Shown one piece after another: positions 16,583 to 27,054 of a DNA stretch of 64,000 bases. The translations under genes were made by a program, and so were the position numbers. The number at the start of each line of letters is the position of its first letter. Position 1 is the stretch's first letter. The notes under the pieces were generated by a model, which made no database searches, was not told where the DNA came from, and saw only the letters and a program-made list of their open reading frames with translations. Source of the DNA: an uncultured Paracoccaceae bacterium (GTDB taxonomy: Bacteria; Pseudomonadota; Alphaproteobacteria; Rhodobacterales; Rhodobacteraceae); NCBI GenBank assembly GCA_947500825.1, contig CANMTR010000001.1:62001-126000 (forward strand), written 5' to 3'.

Positions 16583-17727
16583 CGCTCGACGGACCCTGGC
16601 GCCGCGACGCGGGCGCCCAGGCGCTCATGGCCGCGCTGGATGCCGCGGGGCACCGGGCGCTCTTCGTGGGCGGCTGCGTGCGCAACGCGGCCCTCGGCGC
16701 GCCGGTGGACGATATCGACATCGCCACCGACGCCGTCCCCGAGACGGTGACGGAGGTGGCGCGCGCGGCGGGGATGAAGGCGGTGCCCACGGGCATCGAG
16801 CACGGCACCGTGACGGTGGTCGCCCATGGCCGCCCGCTCGAGGTCACGACCTTCCGCCGCGACGTGGAGACGGACGGCCGCCACGCCGTCGTGGCCTTCT
16901 CCCGCGACGTGGCCGAGGACGCCGCGCGGCGCGACTTCACCATGAACGCCCTCTACGCCGAGGCCGACGGCTGCCTCGTCGATCCGCTGGGCGGCTGGCC
17001 GGACATCGAGGCGCGGCGCGTGCGCTTCGTGGGCCGCGCGGCCGAGCGCATCGCCGAGGACCGCCTGCGCATCCTGCGCTACTTCCGCTTCCACGCCTGG
17101 TACGGCGACGGGGAGGCGGGCATCGACGCCGAGGCCCTCGCCGCCTGCGCCGAAGGCGCGGAGGGGCTGGAGCGGCTCTCGGCCGAGCGGGTGGGGCGCG
17201 AGACGCTCAAGCTCCTGGCCGCGCCCGACCCGGCGCCCTCCGTCGGCGCCATGGCGCAGTCGGGCATCCTCGCGCGCCTTCTGCCCGGCGCCGAGCCGGC
17301 CACGCTCGCCCCCCTCGTCCACCTCGAGGGGCTCCTGGGCACCGCCCCCGACGCCCTGCGGCGTCTCGCCGCGCTGGGCGGCGAGGAGGTGCCCGGCCGC
17401 CTGCGCCTGTCACGCCGGGAGGCGAAGCGGCTCGCGGTGCTAAGGGACGGCGTCGGCGCCGGGGCGGGCGCGGCCGAGCACGCCTGGCGGCTGGGCCGCG
17501 ACACTGCCCGCGACATCGAGCTTCTGCGCGCCGCGGCCTTCTCCGCCCCCCTTCCCGCCGACCTGGAGGCGCGGCTCGACCGTGGTGCGGCGGCGGTGTT
17601 TCCCGTGACCGGCGCCGACATCGCCGGCGGCTACGAGGGCCCCGAGATCGGCCGCCGCCTCGCCGAGCTGGAGCGCGACTGGATCGCCTCGGGCTTCGCC
17701 CTGGACCGCGACGACCTCCTCGGCTGA
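16579..17727 (+). CDS. cca: CCA tRNA nucleotidyltransferase / poly(A) polymerase family
   Basis: This 382-residue class II nucleotidyltransferase adds or repairs the 3' CCA end of tRNAs. The active-site motif is LFVGGCVRNAALGAPVDDID with the catalytic acidic pair, followed by the RRDFTMNALY segment and EDRLRILRYFRFHAWYG, which recognises the nucleotide and primer. The C-terminal half is helical and A/G/R-rich, as in the short alphaproteobacterial enzymes. The ATG overlaps the stop of the preceding Nudix gene by four bases. A perfect 14-bp palindrome, CTCGCGATCGCGAG, follows four bases after the stop. Confidence 0.93.
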   Translation: MTLDGPWRRDAGAQALMAALDAAGHRALFVGGCVRNAALGAPVDDIDIATDAVPETVTEVARAAGMKAVPTGIEHGTVTVVAHGRPLEVTTFRRDVETDGRHAVVAFSRDVAEDAARRDFTMNALYAEADGCLVDPLGGWPDIEARRVRFVGRAAERIAEDRLRILRYFRFHAWYGDGEAGIDAEALAACAEGAEGLERLSAERVGRETLKLLAAPDPAPSVGAMAQSGILARLLPGAEPATLAPLVHLEGLLGTAPDALRRLAALGGEEVPGRLRLSRREAKRLAVLRDGVGAGAGAAEHAWRLGRDTARDIELLRAAAFSAPLPADLEARLDRGAAAVFPVTGADIAGGYEGPEIGRRLAELERDWIASGFALDRDDLLG

Positions 17728-17802
17728 CCTCTCGCGATCGCGAGGGGCGGTTTCAATCGCGCGGAGACGGGTTATCTTGGCCGGGACGCCCGAAAGGCCC
17801 GC

Positions 17803-19655
17803 ATGTTCCGGTATTTCGAAAACCTGGTGGACCCTTATGCCCCGCATGAGGCGACCGACGCGCCGCCGCGCCGGTTGTGGGCCTTCATGCGCTCCTATTC
17901 CGGGCCGTTCCGCACCGTGTTCGTGCTCGCCGGCGTCTCGTCGGTCCTCGTCGCGGCGGTGGAGGTCTGGCTTCTGGGCTACATGGGCCGGATCGTCGAC
18001 CTGCTGTCGGGCACCGACCGCGAGGCGGTCTGGGCCGCGCATGGCCTGGAGCTGGTGCTCGTCGCGCTCGCCATCCTGGTCCTGCGTCCCGCGATCCAGG
18101 CGATCAACGTCCTGATCCTGAACAACGCGATCATGCCGAACTACGGCACCCTGTTCCGCTGGCGGGCCCATTCCCACGTCATGCGCCAGTCGGTCGGCTG
18201 GTTCGAGAGCGACTTCGCCGGCCGTATCGCCAACCGCATCATGCAGACGCCCCCCGCCGCCGGCGAGGCGGTGTTCCAGATCTTCGACGCGCTGACCTTC
18301 GCGGTGGCCTACGTGGTCGGCGCGCTTATCCTGCTGGGCGACGCGAATCCCTGGCTTGCGGTGCCGCTCCTTGCCTGGGCGGGGCTCTACGGCCTGCTGG
18401 TGCGCTGGGTCGTGGCCCGGATCGGCCCCGCCAGCCAGGCCGCCTCCGACGCGCGCAGCTTCGTCACGGGCCGGGTGGTGGACAGCTACACCAACATCCA
18501 CGCGGTCAAGCTCTTCGCCCACCACGACCGGGAGCTCGAATACGGCCGCGAGGCGATCGAGCGGGCGCGTACCACCTTCCAGGCCGAGATGCGGCTCTAC
18601 ACGATCATGGACGTGGCGCTGGTGGTGCTGAACGGGCTCCTGATGGTGGGCGTGGTGGGCTGGGCCATCGGCCTGTGGTTCGGCGGCGCGGCCAGCGTGG
18701 GCGTGGTGGCCACCGCCACGGCGCTGGCCCTGCGCCTCAACGGCATGACCGGCTGGATCATGTGGGCGGTCAGCTCCTTCTTTCGCAACATGGGCGTCGT
18801 GGCCGAGGGGATGGAGACCATCGCCCAGCCCATAACGCTGACCGACGCGCCCGGAGCGCCGGACCTGGCGCTGACCCGGGCCGAGGTCGCGTTCGAGGGC
18901 GTCTCGCACCATTACGGGCGCGGCCGGGGCGGGCTCGACGCCGTGTCCCTGACGGTGAGGCCCGGCGAGCGGGTCGGCCTCGTGGGCCGGTCGGGTGCGG
19001 GCAAGTCCACCCTCGTCAAGCTGCTCCTGCGCTTCTACGACACCGAAGACGGGCGCATCGCCATCGACGGGCAGGACGTGGCCGGCGTCACCCAAGAGAG
19101 CCTGCGCCGCGAGATCGGCATGGTCGGGCAGGAGGCCACGCTCATGCACCGTTCCGTGCGCGACAACATCCTCTATGGCCGCCCCGACGCCACCGAGGCC
19201 GAGATGCTCGCCGCCGCCCGCCGCGCCGAGGCCCACGACTTCATCCTCGAGCTCGAGGATTCCGCCGGCCGCCGCGGTTACGAGGCCCATGTTGGCGAGC
19301 GCGGGGTGAAGCTGTCGGGCGGGCAGCGCCAGCGCATCGCGCTCGCCCGCGTGATCCTCAAGGACGCGCCGATCCTGGTGCTGGACGAGGCCACCTCGGC
19401 CCTGGATTCGGAGGTCGAGGGCGCGATCCAGGGCGCCCTCTACGGGGTGATGGCGGGCAAGACCGTCATCGCCATCGCCCACCGCCTGTCGACCATCGCC
19501 GCGATGGACCGCATCGTGGTCCTCGACGCGGGACGCGTCGTGGAGGAGGGTCCCCACGACGAGCTGATCGCGCGGGGCGGCATCTATGCCCGTCTCTGGG
19601 CGCGGCAATCGGGCGGGTTCCTCGATCTCGACGGCACCGGGCAGGAGGCGGCGGA

Positions 19656-19659
<4 letters not shown>
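17803..19659 (+). CDS. ABC exporter, fused membrane and ATPase domains (first of pair)
   Basis: The 618-residue protein has an N-terminal six-helix exporter domain (about residues 30-330) and a C-terminal ATPase domain with Walker A GRSGAGKST, signature [11 protein letters not shown], Walker [12 protein letters not shown] and the H-loop AIAHRLST. It is a half-transporter, so it must pair with another subunit, most simply with the gene that follows, whose ATG overlaps its stop (ATGA). Both ATP sites look catalytically complete. Family members export lipids, drugs or peptides; no substrate can be deduced. A 75-bp gap separates it from cca. Confidence 0.92.
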
Positions 19660-21488
<1,829 letters not shown>

Positions 21489-22700
21489 ATGCGCCTGACG
21501 ATCGACCGCCTCGGGCACCTGGGCGACGGGGTCGCCGACGGCCCCGTCTTCGTCGCCGGCGCCCTGCCGGGAGAGGAGGTGGAGGGGGAGCCCCGCGCCG
21601 GCCGGATCGAGGCGCCGGAGATCCTGACCGCTTCGCCCGACCGGGTCGTGCCCGACTGCCCCCATTACGACGCCTGCGGCGGCTGCGCGGTGATGCACGC
21701 CTCCGACCCCTTCGTCGGCCGCTGGAAGACGGATGTGGTCCGCCACGCCCTCGCCGCGCGGGGGCTCAAGGCCCCGATCCGCGGTATCGCCACCTCGCCG
21801 CCCCGCTCCCGGCACCGCGCGGTCCTGTCGGCGCGGCGCACGAAGGGCGGCGCGGTCGTGGGCTTCCACGGGCGCCGCTCCGAGGCCCTGACCGAGATCG
21901 ACGGCTGCCGCGTCCTGGTGCCCGAGATCGAGGCCGCGCTCCCCGTCCTCGCGCGCCTGGCCGAGGCCGCCTGTTCGCGCAAGGGCGAGCTGACATTGGC
22001 GGTGATCCACGGCCCGGCGGGGCTCGACGTGGCGATCACGGGCGGTCGGTCGGAGCGCAAGGTCGTCGATGCCCTCGCCGCCATCGCCGGGGAGGCGGAC
22101 CTCGCGCGCGTGACGCTCGAGGGCGAGCCGGTGATCCAGGCCCGCCCGCCCCGGCAGAGCGTCGCGGGCGTCGAGGTGGTGCCGCCCCCCGGCGCGTTCC
22201 TGCAGGCCACCCGGCAGGGGGAGCAGGCGCTCATCGCCTGTGTCAGCCGCGCGGTGGGCGAGGCGTCCCGGGTGGCCGACCTCTTCGCGGGCTGCGGCAC
22301 CTTCGCCCTGCCGATCTCGCGCCGCGCCGACGTCCACGCGGTGGAGGGCGAGGACGAGATGCTCGCGGCCCTCGACGCCGCATGGCGCGGCGGGCAGGGC
22401 CACCGCCCCGTGACCACCGCCCGGCGCGACCTCTTCCGCGACCCCCTCGCGGCGGCGGAGCTTGCCCGCTTCGAGGCGGTGGTGATCGACCCGCCCCGCG
22501 CCGGGGCCGAAGCGCAGATGCGCGCGATCGCGGCCTCGTCCGTGCCGCGCGTGGCGGCGGTGTCGTGCAACCCCGTCACCTTCGCGCGCGACGCCGCCAT
22601 CCTGTGCAAGGCAGGGTTCGAGCTCGAGTGGATCCGCGTCGTGGACCAGTTCCGCTGGTCGAGCCACGTTGAGCTCGCCGCTGGCCTGCGCCGCCGCTGA
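21489..22700 (+). CDS. 23S rRNA m5U methyltransferase family (RlmD/TrmA-like)
   Basis: This 403-residue SAM-dependent enzyme belongs to the RlmD/RlmC/TrmA family that makes 5-methyluridine in RNA. The N terminus has a reduced TRAM-like part, then the 4Fe-4S cysteines CPHYDACGGC with a further cysteine in DGCRVL. The methyltransferase core shows LFAGCGTFALP (SAM loop), VVIDPPRAGAEAQM and VSCNPVTFARD, whose cysteine is the catalytic nucleophile. It begins with the base after the ABC gene's stop, so it is cotranscribed with the exporter pair. Which uridine it modifies is not predictable. Confidence 0.9.
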   Translation: MRLTIDRLGHLGDGVADGPVFVAGALPGEEVEGEPRAGRIEAPEILTASPDRVVPDCPHYDACGGCAVMHASDPFVGRWKTDVVRHALAARGLKAPIRGIATSPPRSRHRAVLSARRTKGGAVVGFHGRRSEALTEIDGCRVLVPEIEAALPVLARLAEAACSRKGELTLAVIHGPAGLDVAITGGRSERKVVDALAAIAGEADLARVTLEGEPVIQARPPRQSVAGVEVVPPPGAFLQATRQGEQALIACVSRAVGEASRVADLFAGCGTFALPISRRADVHAVEGEDEMLAALDAAWRGGQGHRPVTTARRDLFRDPLAAAELARFEAVVIDPPRAGAEAQMRAIAASSVPRVAAVSCNPVTFARDAAILCKAGFELEWIRVVDQFRWSSHVELAAGLRRR

Positions 22701-22706
22701 TCGCCC

Positions 22707-22726
22707 GTCTCACGATTTCGTGAAAC
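22707..22726. other. Imperfect palindrome before L,D-transpeptidase gene
   Basis: TCACGA-tt-TCGTGA is a perfect 6-bp inverted repeat, extendable outward with one mismatch (GTCTCACGA/TCGTGAAAC). It lies about 75 bp upstream of the lipoprotein L,D-transpeptidase ATG and right after the methyltransferase stop. It could be an operator or a weak hairpin. Confidence 0.3.
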
Positions 22727-22800
22727 GACCTCGGCCGGTTTCGCGGCTATGCCCGGAAGGGTAGACGGGAGCAAATCCCGCGAGGCAGTGAGCATATTCC

Positions 22801-23301
22801 ATGACGTTTTTCCGAGCGATCCTCGTCGGAGTCGCGCTGGCCGCGCTGTCGGCCTGCGGCTCCTCCAAGTTCCAGACCTACGACGGCCCCGAGGTCACCC
22901 GCGTGGTCGTCGACAAGAGCGGGCGGCAACTCTACCTCCTCAACGGCAGCGCCATTCTCGAAAGCTACGATATCGGGCTGGGCTTTGCCCCCGAGGGGCA
23001 CAAGGAGATGGAGGGCGACGGCCGCACGCCCGAGGGGCACTACTGGATCGACAAGCGCAACCCCAACAGCCTCTATCACCTCTCGGTGGGCATTTCCTAT
23101 CCAGACCCCCGCGACCGGCAGGCGGCCGAGGTCAGGGGCCGCCCGCCGGGGGGCGACATCTTCATCCACGGGCGCGGCCCGTCCTACCTCAGGGGATCGC
23201 CCCAGGACTGGACGGCGGGCTGCATCGCCGTCACCGACGACGAGATCGAGCGCATCTACGCCATGGTCCGCGACGGCACGCCGATCAGCATCTATCCCTA
23301 G
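22801..23301 (+). CDS. L,D-transpeptidase (YkuD domain) lipoprotein
   Basis: The 166-residue protein starts with a lipoprotein signal peptide ending in the lipobox LSAC (Cys19). The rest is a YkuD domain, the cysteine transpeptidase fold that makes 3-3 cross-links in peptidoglycan or attaches proteins to it. The catalytic motif is present as HGRG then DWTAGCIAV, the cysteine being the nucleophile. No LysM or peptidoglycan-binding domain is present. The ATG has only a weak, distant Shine-Dalgarno (GAGG about 19 bases away). Its stop shares a CTAG palindrome with the convergent CAP gene. Confidence 0.88.
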   Translation: MTFFRAILVGVALAALSACGSSKFQTYDGPEVTRVVVDKSGRQLYLLNGSAILESYDIGLGFAPEGHKEMEGDGRTPEGHYWIDKRNPNSLYHLSVGISYPDPRDRQAAEVRGRPPGGDIFIHGRGPSYLRGSPQDWTAGCIAVTDDEIERIYAMVRDGTPISIYP

Positions 23302-23861
23302 CGCTGGGCCGTCGGGGTCACCGCCGGCGCGGCCTGCGCCGCGATCGGGGCGCGGGCGCGCGTACCGGTCACCATGGTCCACCAGATCTTGCCGTTGGGC
23401 TCCTGGTACCACGAGAAGCCCAAGTCGCGCGCCTGCTCGTCGGTGATGACCGCGCGGGTATCGGGCGTCTCCATCCAGGCCGCGAGCGTCTCCAGCTCGG
23501 TCTCGTAGGTCTCCGAGATGTTCTCGCCCAGCAGGCGCCCCGGATACCCGACCCGGCGCACCCGCTCCAGGGGCGACGATCCGTCCGAGCCGAAATGCCA
23601 GGGCCGGTTCTGCACACTCATGTCCCGCGAATGGGTCGCCGCCGCCGCCGTCAGTTCCGAGTCGAGCGCCACCGGCGGCGCGCCGGACGCGTCGCGGATC
23701 GCGTTCACCCCGTCGGCGAAGCGCAACTGGATGCCGTCGGCCATGTCGGGGGTGATGCGGTATTCCGACGGCCCGGCCGCATTCGGCCCCTGTGCGGGCG
23801 GGGGCCCGTAGGCACAGGCCGACAGCGCGAGGAGGGCGGCAAGGACGAGCGGACGCGGCAT
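23298..23861 (-). CDS. CAP (SCP/PR-1) domain lipoprotein
   Basis: The 187-residue product has a lipoprotein signal peptide with lipobox LSAC and a CAP-superfamily domain. The recognisable features are FADGVNAIRDASG near the start, LTAAAATHSRDM with the conserved histidine, LGENI and the final GFSWYQEPNGKIWWTMV. The start at ATG 23861 (MPRPLV) is supported by GGAG upstream. Bacterial CAP proteins are envelope proteins of largely unknown action. The neighbours on both sides are L,D-transpeptidases, so a role in wall metabolism is a reasonable but unproven guess. Confidence 0.85.
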   Translation of the reverse strand: MPRPLVLAALLALSACAYGPPPAQGPNAAGPSEYRITPDMADGIQLRFADGVNAIRDASGAPPVALDSELTAAAATHSRDMSVQNRPWHFGSDGSSPLERVRRVGYPGRLLGENISETYETELETLAAWMETPDTRAVITDEQARDLGFSWYQEPNGKIWWTMVTGTRARAPIAAQAAPAVTPTAQR

Positions 23862-24014
23862 GGGGGCGGTCTCCTGCAAGGCGCGGTTCCCTTGCCCTAG
23901 CCGGTCGTCCCTCGGCGATCAATCGAGCGCCCCCGCCTGACGCCCGCGTGACTTGCCCGCCCGACCGCCCCGGCGTAACCTTCGCGCAAAAAAGCATGAC
24001 CCGGAGGCAGTGCC

Positions 24015-24608
24015 ATGACCACTCATTCCGCGACCCGTCTCTCCCGGCGCCTGTTCCTCGCGGCCGGCTCGGTGACGCTGGCCGCGCCCGCGCTCGCGCA
24101 GCAGGCCGGCACGACGGAGATGCGCGATCCGCTCTCGACATACACCAGCCGCAACGCATCGAGCTTCCGCACCCGCGACTGGCGCCCGCATTTCGCCACG
24201 CTGGGCGACGGCGCGATCCTGTGCGATATCGATTCCCGCGCGCTCCATTACTGGAGCGGCGACGAGAGCGTCTACAAGCTCTACCCCACCTCCGTGCCCC
24301 AGACCGACGATCTGACCCGCCGCGGCGAGACGGAGGTGATTCGCAAGGTGGAGGGGCCGAGCTGGGCCCCCACGCCCGAGATGAAGGAGCGCAACCCCGC
24401 CTGGCCCGACTTCATCGGCCCCGGCCCGGACAATCCGCTGGGGACCCACGCACTGTATCTGAGCTGGCAGTACTACCGGATCCACGGCACGCAGGACACG
24501 CGCAAGATCGGGCGACGCTCCTCCAACGGCTGCATCGGCCTCTACAACGAGCATATCGCGGAGCTTTTCTCCCTCGCCACCGTAGGCACGCAGGTGTTGC
24601 TTATTTGA
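24015..24608 (+). CDS. Tat-exported L,D-transpeptidase (YkuD family)
   Basis: The 197-residue protein begins with a twin-arginine signal peptide, LSRRLFLAAGS, followed by a hydrophobic stretch and an ALA cleavage site (APALAQQ). The mature part is a YkuD domain with the full active-site pattern HGTQDTRKIGRRSSNGCIGL. This form, with the long PSWAPTPEMKERNPAWPD insertion before the catalytic half, is the ErfK/YbiS type. It would act in the periplasm on peptidoglycan. It is the second transpeptidase within 1.8 kb, but differs from the first in secretion route and anchoring. Confidence 0.92.
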   Translation: MTTHSATRLSRRLFLAAGSVTLAAPALAQQAGTTEMRDPLSTYTSRNASSFRTRDWRPHFATLGDGAILCDIDSRALHYWSGDESVYKLYPTSVPQTDDLTRRGETEVIRKVEGPSWAPTPEMKERNPAWPDFIGPGPDNPLGTHALYLSWQYYRIHGTQDTRKIGRRSSNGCIGLYNEHIAELFSLATVGTQVLLI

Positions 24609-24649
24609 CGACACCGGCGGGGGGGAGGTCCTCGCCCCGCGAGCGGGCT

Positions 24650-24679
24650 TTGCCAGCTATGCGCGAAGTCGCGTATAGC
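24650..24679 (+). promoter_or_regulatory. Candidate promoter of the 63-residue secreted protein
   Basis: TTGCCA is followed after 18 bases by TATAGC, about 78 bases before the ATG of the small protein. This is a plausible sigma-70 type promoter in an otherwise GC-rich spacer. Confidence 0.45.
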
Positions 24680-24756
24680 ACGGGAAGAGGTACAGTCTTT
24701 GGGTGCCTGCTGCCGCCTCATCGATACGAAGGCACCAGGCCAAACTGGAGAGAAAC

Positions 24757-24948
24757 ATGAAGAAGATCGCTCTTGCCGCCGCTCTGTCCGTCGCGTCCAC
24801 CGGCGCCTTCGCCGGCGGCATGGTCGCCGAGCCCGCGCCGGTCATGGAACCCGCCGTGGTCGTCGAGGAATCCTCGGGCTCCTCGGGCGGCTTCGTGATC
24901 CCGCTGCTGCTGCTGGCCGTCGTGGCCGCCGTCGCCGCGACCGACTGA
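24757..24948 (+). CDS. Small secreted/membrane-anchored protein of unknown function
   Basis: This 63-residue protein starts at ATG 24757 with GGAG seven bases upstream. It has a classical signal peptide (MKKIALAAALSVASTGAFA), a short P/E/V-rich segment, a Ser/Gly linker and a C-terminal hydrophobic helix (IPLLLLAVVAAVAA). After cleavage little more than a 20-residue acidic loop and a membrane anchor remain. It has its own candidate promoter and a strong intrinsic terminator 20 bp after the stop, so it looks like an independently expressed gene. I do not recognise a family with a known role. Confidence 0.75.
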   Translation: MKKIALAAALSVASTGAFAGGMVAEPAPVMEPAVVVEESSGSSGGFVIPLLLLAVVAAVAATD

Positions 24949-24968
24949 TCGGATTTCACTCCGGTTTG

Positions 24969-24999
24969 ACGGGCGGCCGGGTCTCCGGCCGCCCGTTTT
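24969..24999. terminator. Intrinsic terminator after the small secreted protein
   Basis: A perfect 12-bp stem, ACGGGCGGCCGG-gtct-CCGGCCGCCCGT, ends in TTTT on the + strand. It lies between the small protein gene and the convergent hemH. Confidence 0.88.
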
Positions 25000-25021
25000 C
25001 GTTGGGGCCCGCTTTCGACCC

Positions 25022-26110
25022 TCAGAGCCAGCCCGCGAGGTTTTCCACGATCGTCTCCTCCAGCGCCGCGATGTGGGCGTCGTCATCGTTCAGGCACGGG
25101 ATGTAGGTGAAGCTCTGGCCGCCCGCATGCTCGAAGCTCTCGCGGATCTCCTCGTTGATCTCCTCGAGCGTCTCGATGCAATCGGCCGAGAAGGCCGGCG
25201 CGCAGACCGCGATCCGCTTCACGCCGCGCTCCGCGAGGCGCGCGACCTCCTCCACGGTGTAGGGCTTGAGCCATTCCTCCGGCCCGAAGCGGGACTGGAA
25301 CGTGGTGGTGATCCGGTCGTCCGGCCAGCCCAGCCGCTCCTTCAGCAGGCGCGTCGTCTTCTGGCACTGGCAGTGATACGGATCGCCCTCCATCAGGTAC
25401 CTCTGCGGCACCCCGTGATAGGAGCAGACCAGCATGTCGGGCGGCGTCTCCGCCGCCCCCCAGGTCCGCTCCACCGACGCGGCAAGCGCGTCGATATAGG
25501 ACGGGCGGTCGAAATAGGGCGGCACCGTGCGCGAAGCGGGCTGCCACTTCTCCTTCATCAGCGCGCGGAAGAACTGGTCGTTGGCGGTGGCCACCGTCGC
25601 GCCCGCGTATTGCGGGTAAAGCGGGAAGAACAGGATCTTCTGGCAGCCCTCCTGCACCATCCGGCGCACCCGCGACACGGTGGACGGGTTGCCGTAGCGC
25701 ATGCAGTAATCGACCATCACGTCCCCGCCGAAGCGCGCCTCCAGCGCCGCCGACAGCTTCTCCGTCTGGGACTTGGTGATCGTCATCAGCGGGCTCTCCC
25801 CCGCCTCCTCGTTCCAGATCGACTTGTAGGCCGCGCCGGACGAGAACGGGCGCTTGGTCAGGATCACCCCCTGGAGAAGCGGCTGCCAGACCACCGGAGA
25901 GTAGTCGATCACCCGCTTGTCCGACAGGAATTCGTTGAGGTAGCGCCGCATCGACCAGTAATCGTAGCCGTCGGGCGTGCCCAGGTTGGCCACCAAGACG
26001 CCCACCTTCTCCCGCGGGACCTTCGGATGCTCGGCGGGCGCATGGCCGGGACGGGCGGCGTCCCGCGCCGTGAAGAGCGGGGCTTCCTTGTCGGATTTGC
26101 CGTCGAGCAT
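25022..26110 (-). CDS. hemH: Ferrochelatase
   Basis: HemH inserts ferrous iron into protoporphyrin IX, the last step of heme synthesis. The 362-residue protein has VGVLVANLGTPDGYDYWSMR, the QYAGATVATANDQ segment, the catalytic histidine in SYHGVPQRYL, the CQCQKT stretch and the late FQSRFGPEEWLKP and CPAFSADCIETLEE-type region (here CAPAFSADCIETL). The start is ATG 26110; the longer ORF in the track reads back through the next gene in another frame. It lies 62 bp downstream of a BioC-like methyltransferase gene on the same strand. Confidence 0.96.
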   Translation of the reverse strand: MLDGKSDKEAPLFTARDAARPGHAPAEHPKVPREKVGVLVANLGTPDGYDYWSMRRYLNEFLSDKRVIDYSPVVWQPLLQGVILTKRPFSSGAAYKSIWNEEAGESPLMTITKSQTEKLSAALEARFGGDVMVDYCMRYGNPSTVSRVRRMVQEGCQKILFFPLYPQYAGATVATANDQFFRALMKEKWQPASRTVPPYFDRPSYIDALAASVERTWGAAETPPDMLVCSYHGVPQRYLMEGDPYHCQCQKTTRLLKERLGWPDDRITTTFQSRFGPEEWLKPYTVEEVARLAERGVKRIAVCAPAFSADCIETLEEINEEIRESFEHAGGQSFTYIPCLNDDDAHIAALEETIVENLAGWL

Positions 26111-26172
26111 GATTGTCGTGATCCTGTCTGCGTCGCCAAGTCGGTGGTCAGATACAGCTTTGCCGGTCCCCG

Positions 26173-27033
26173 TCAATCGCCGCCTCCGGACGGTCCATCG
26201 AGCGAATTGTCGCGCAGGGGCCGTTCGGTCGCGCCCAGCGCGTCGGCCAGGCGGCTGCTGGCCGATCCGGGGCGAAGCGGCTGGGGCTGGTCGTCGGCCG
26301 GCGCCCATCCCGACAGGTGCACCAGGTCCAGCGTCGCGCGGATGCGGTCGGGATCGTCGGCGGCCGGATAGGCCTCGGCGTAGATCCGGGCGGCCTGCTC
26401 GAAGAGGGCGCGCGGCGGGATGCGCCGGTCGCGCGCGGCCAGCGCGCTGGCCTCGCCCATGGCGCGCAGCTCGTGCATCAGCGCCAGCGCGTCGGCGTAG
26501 GTCACGATGCTGCGGTCCACGTCCGCCACCGGCAGCGCGAGCCCCGCGCGCTGCAGGAGCGCGCCCGCGTCGCGGATCTCGGGCAAGGGGGCCACGCGCG
26601 GCGACAGGCCGCCCGTCACCGCCGTCTCCGCCTCGGCGAGAGCGGCGCGCAGCTCGGTCAGGGTCCGCCCGCCCGGGAACACCGCCAGCATCAGCCCGTC
26701 GGGCACCAGCGCCCGGCGGCACTGCACGATCTGGCCCACCGGATCGTCGGCCCACTGCAGCGCCATGGCGTGGATCACGAGGTCGTGGCGCCCCGGCTCC
26801 AGGTCGAGCACTTCCGCGTCGTCCACGATCCGCGCCTCGGGAAAGCGCGCGCGCCAGGGCCCGGGGACGCCGGTAACCACGGCGATCTGGGTAAACGCGC
26901 GCTTAACCATTCCCAGCCTATCCTCGATCTGGTCCGCGGCCAGCTCGTGGGGGAACAGGGCGTCGGGCACGGCCCGGGCGCGATGGCGCGCCAGCGCGGC
27001 GCGGTCGGTCAATCTCGGCGGTGTCGTCGTCAT
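26173..27033 (-). CDS. SAM-dependent methyltransferase, BioC/NDUFAF5-like
   Basis: The 286-residue protein has a class I methyltransferase layout: a hydrophobic strand around FTQIAVVTGVPG, a VDDAEVLDLE acidic segment, HDLVIHAMALQWADDPVGQI and GLMLAVFPGGRTLTELRAAL. The last motifs are typical of the BioC/NDUFAF5-type proteins common in alphaproteobacteria. The start at MTTTPPRL is clear from the conserved LTDRAALARHRARA region, although no Shine-Dalgarno is seen on this strand. The ATG is only 21 bp from the divergent comF ATG. It may be cotranscribed with hemH. The exact substrate is unknown. Confidence 0.78.
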   Translation of the reverse strand: MTTTPPRLTDRAALARHRARAVPDALFPHELAADQIEDRLGMVKRAFTQIAVVTGVPGPWRARFPEARIVDDAEVLDLEPGRHDLVIHAMALQWADDPVGQIVQCRRALVPDGLMLAVFPGGRTLTELRAALAEAETAVTGGLSPRVAPLPEIRDAGALLQRAGLALPVADVDRSIVTYADALALMHELRAMGEASALAARDRRIPPRALFEQAARIYAEAYPAADDPDRIRATLDLVHLSGWAPADDQPQPLRPGSASSRLADALGATERPLRDNSLDGPSGGGD

Positions 27034-27054
27034 GGTGAGGGAGGTATTGTCGCC

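Noticed and set aside
17731-17744. CTCGCGATCGCGAG palindrome after cca as a terminator
   Set aside because: It has no T-tract, no loop and only 7 bp per arm; it may be chance in GC-rich sequence, so it is only mentioned with cca.
25022-26755. A single 577-residue ferrochelatase fusion protein
   Set aside because: The upstream 215 residues are Arg/Gly/Ala-rich reading of the methyltransferase gene in another frame; the ferrochelatase begins at MLDGKSD (26110).
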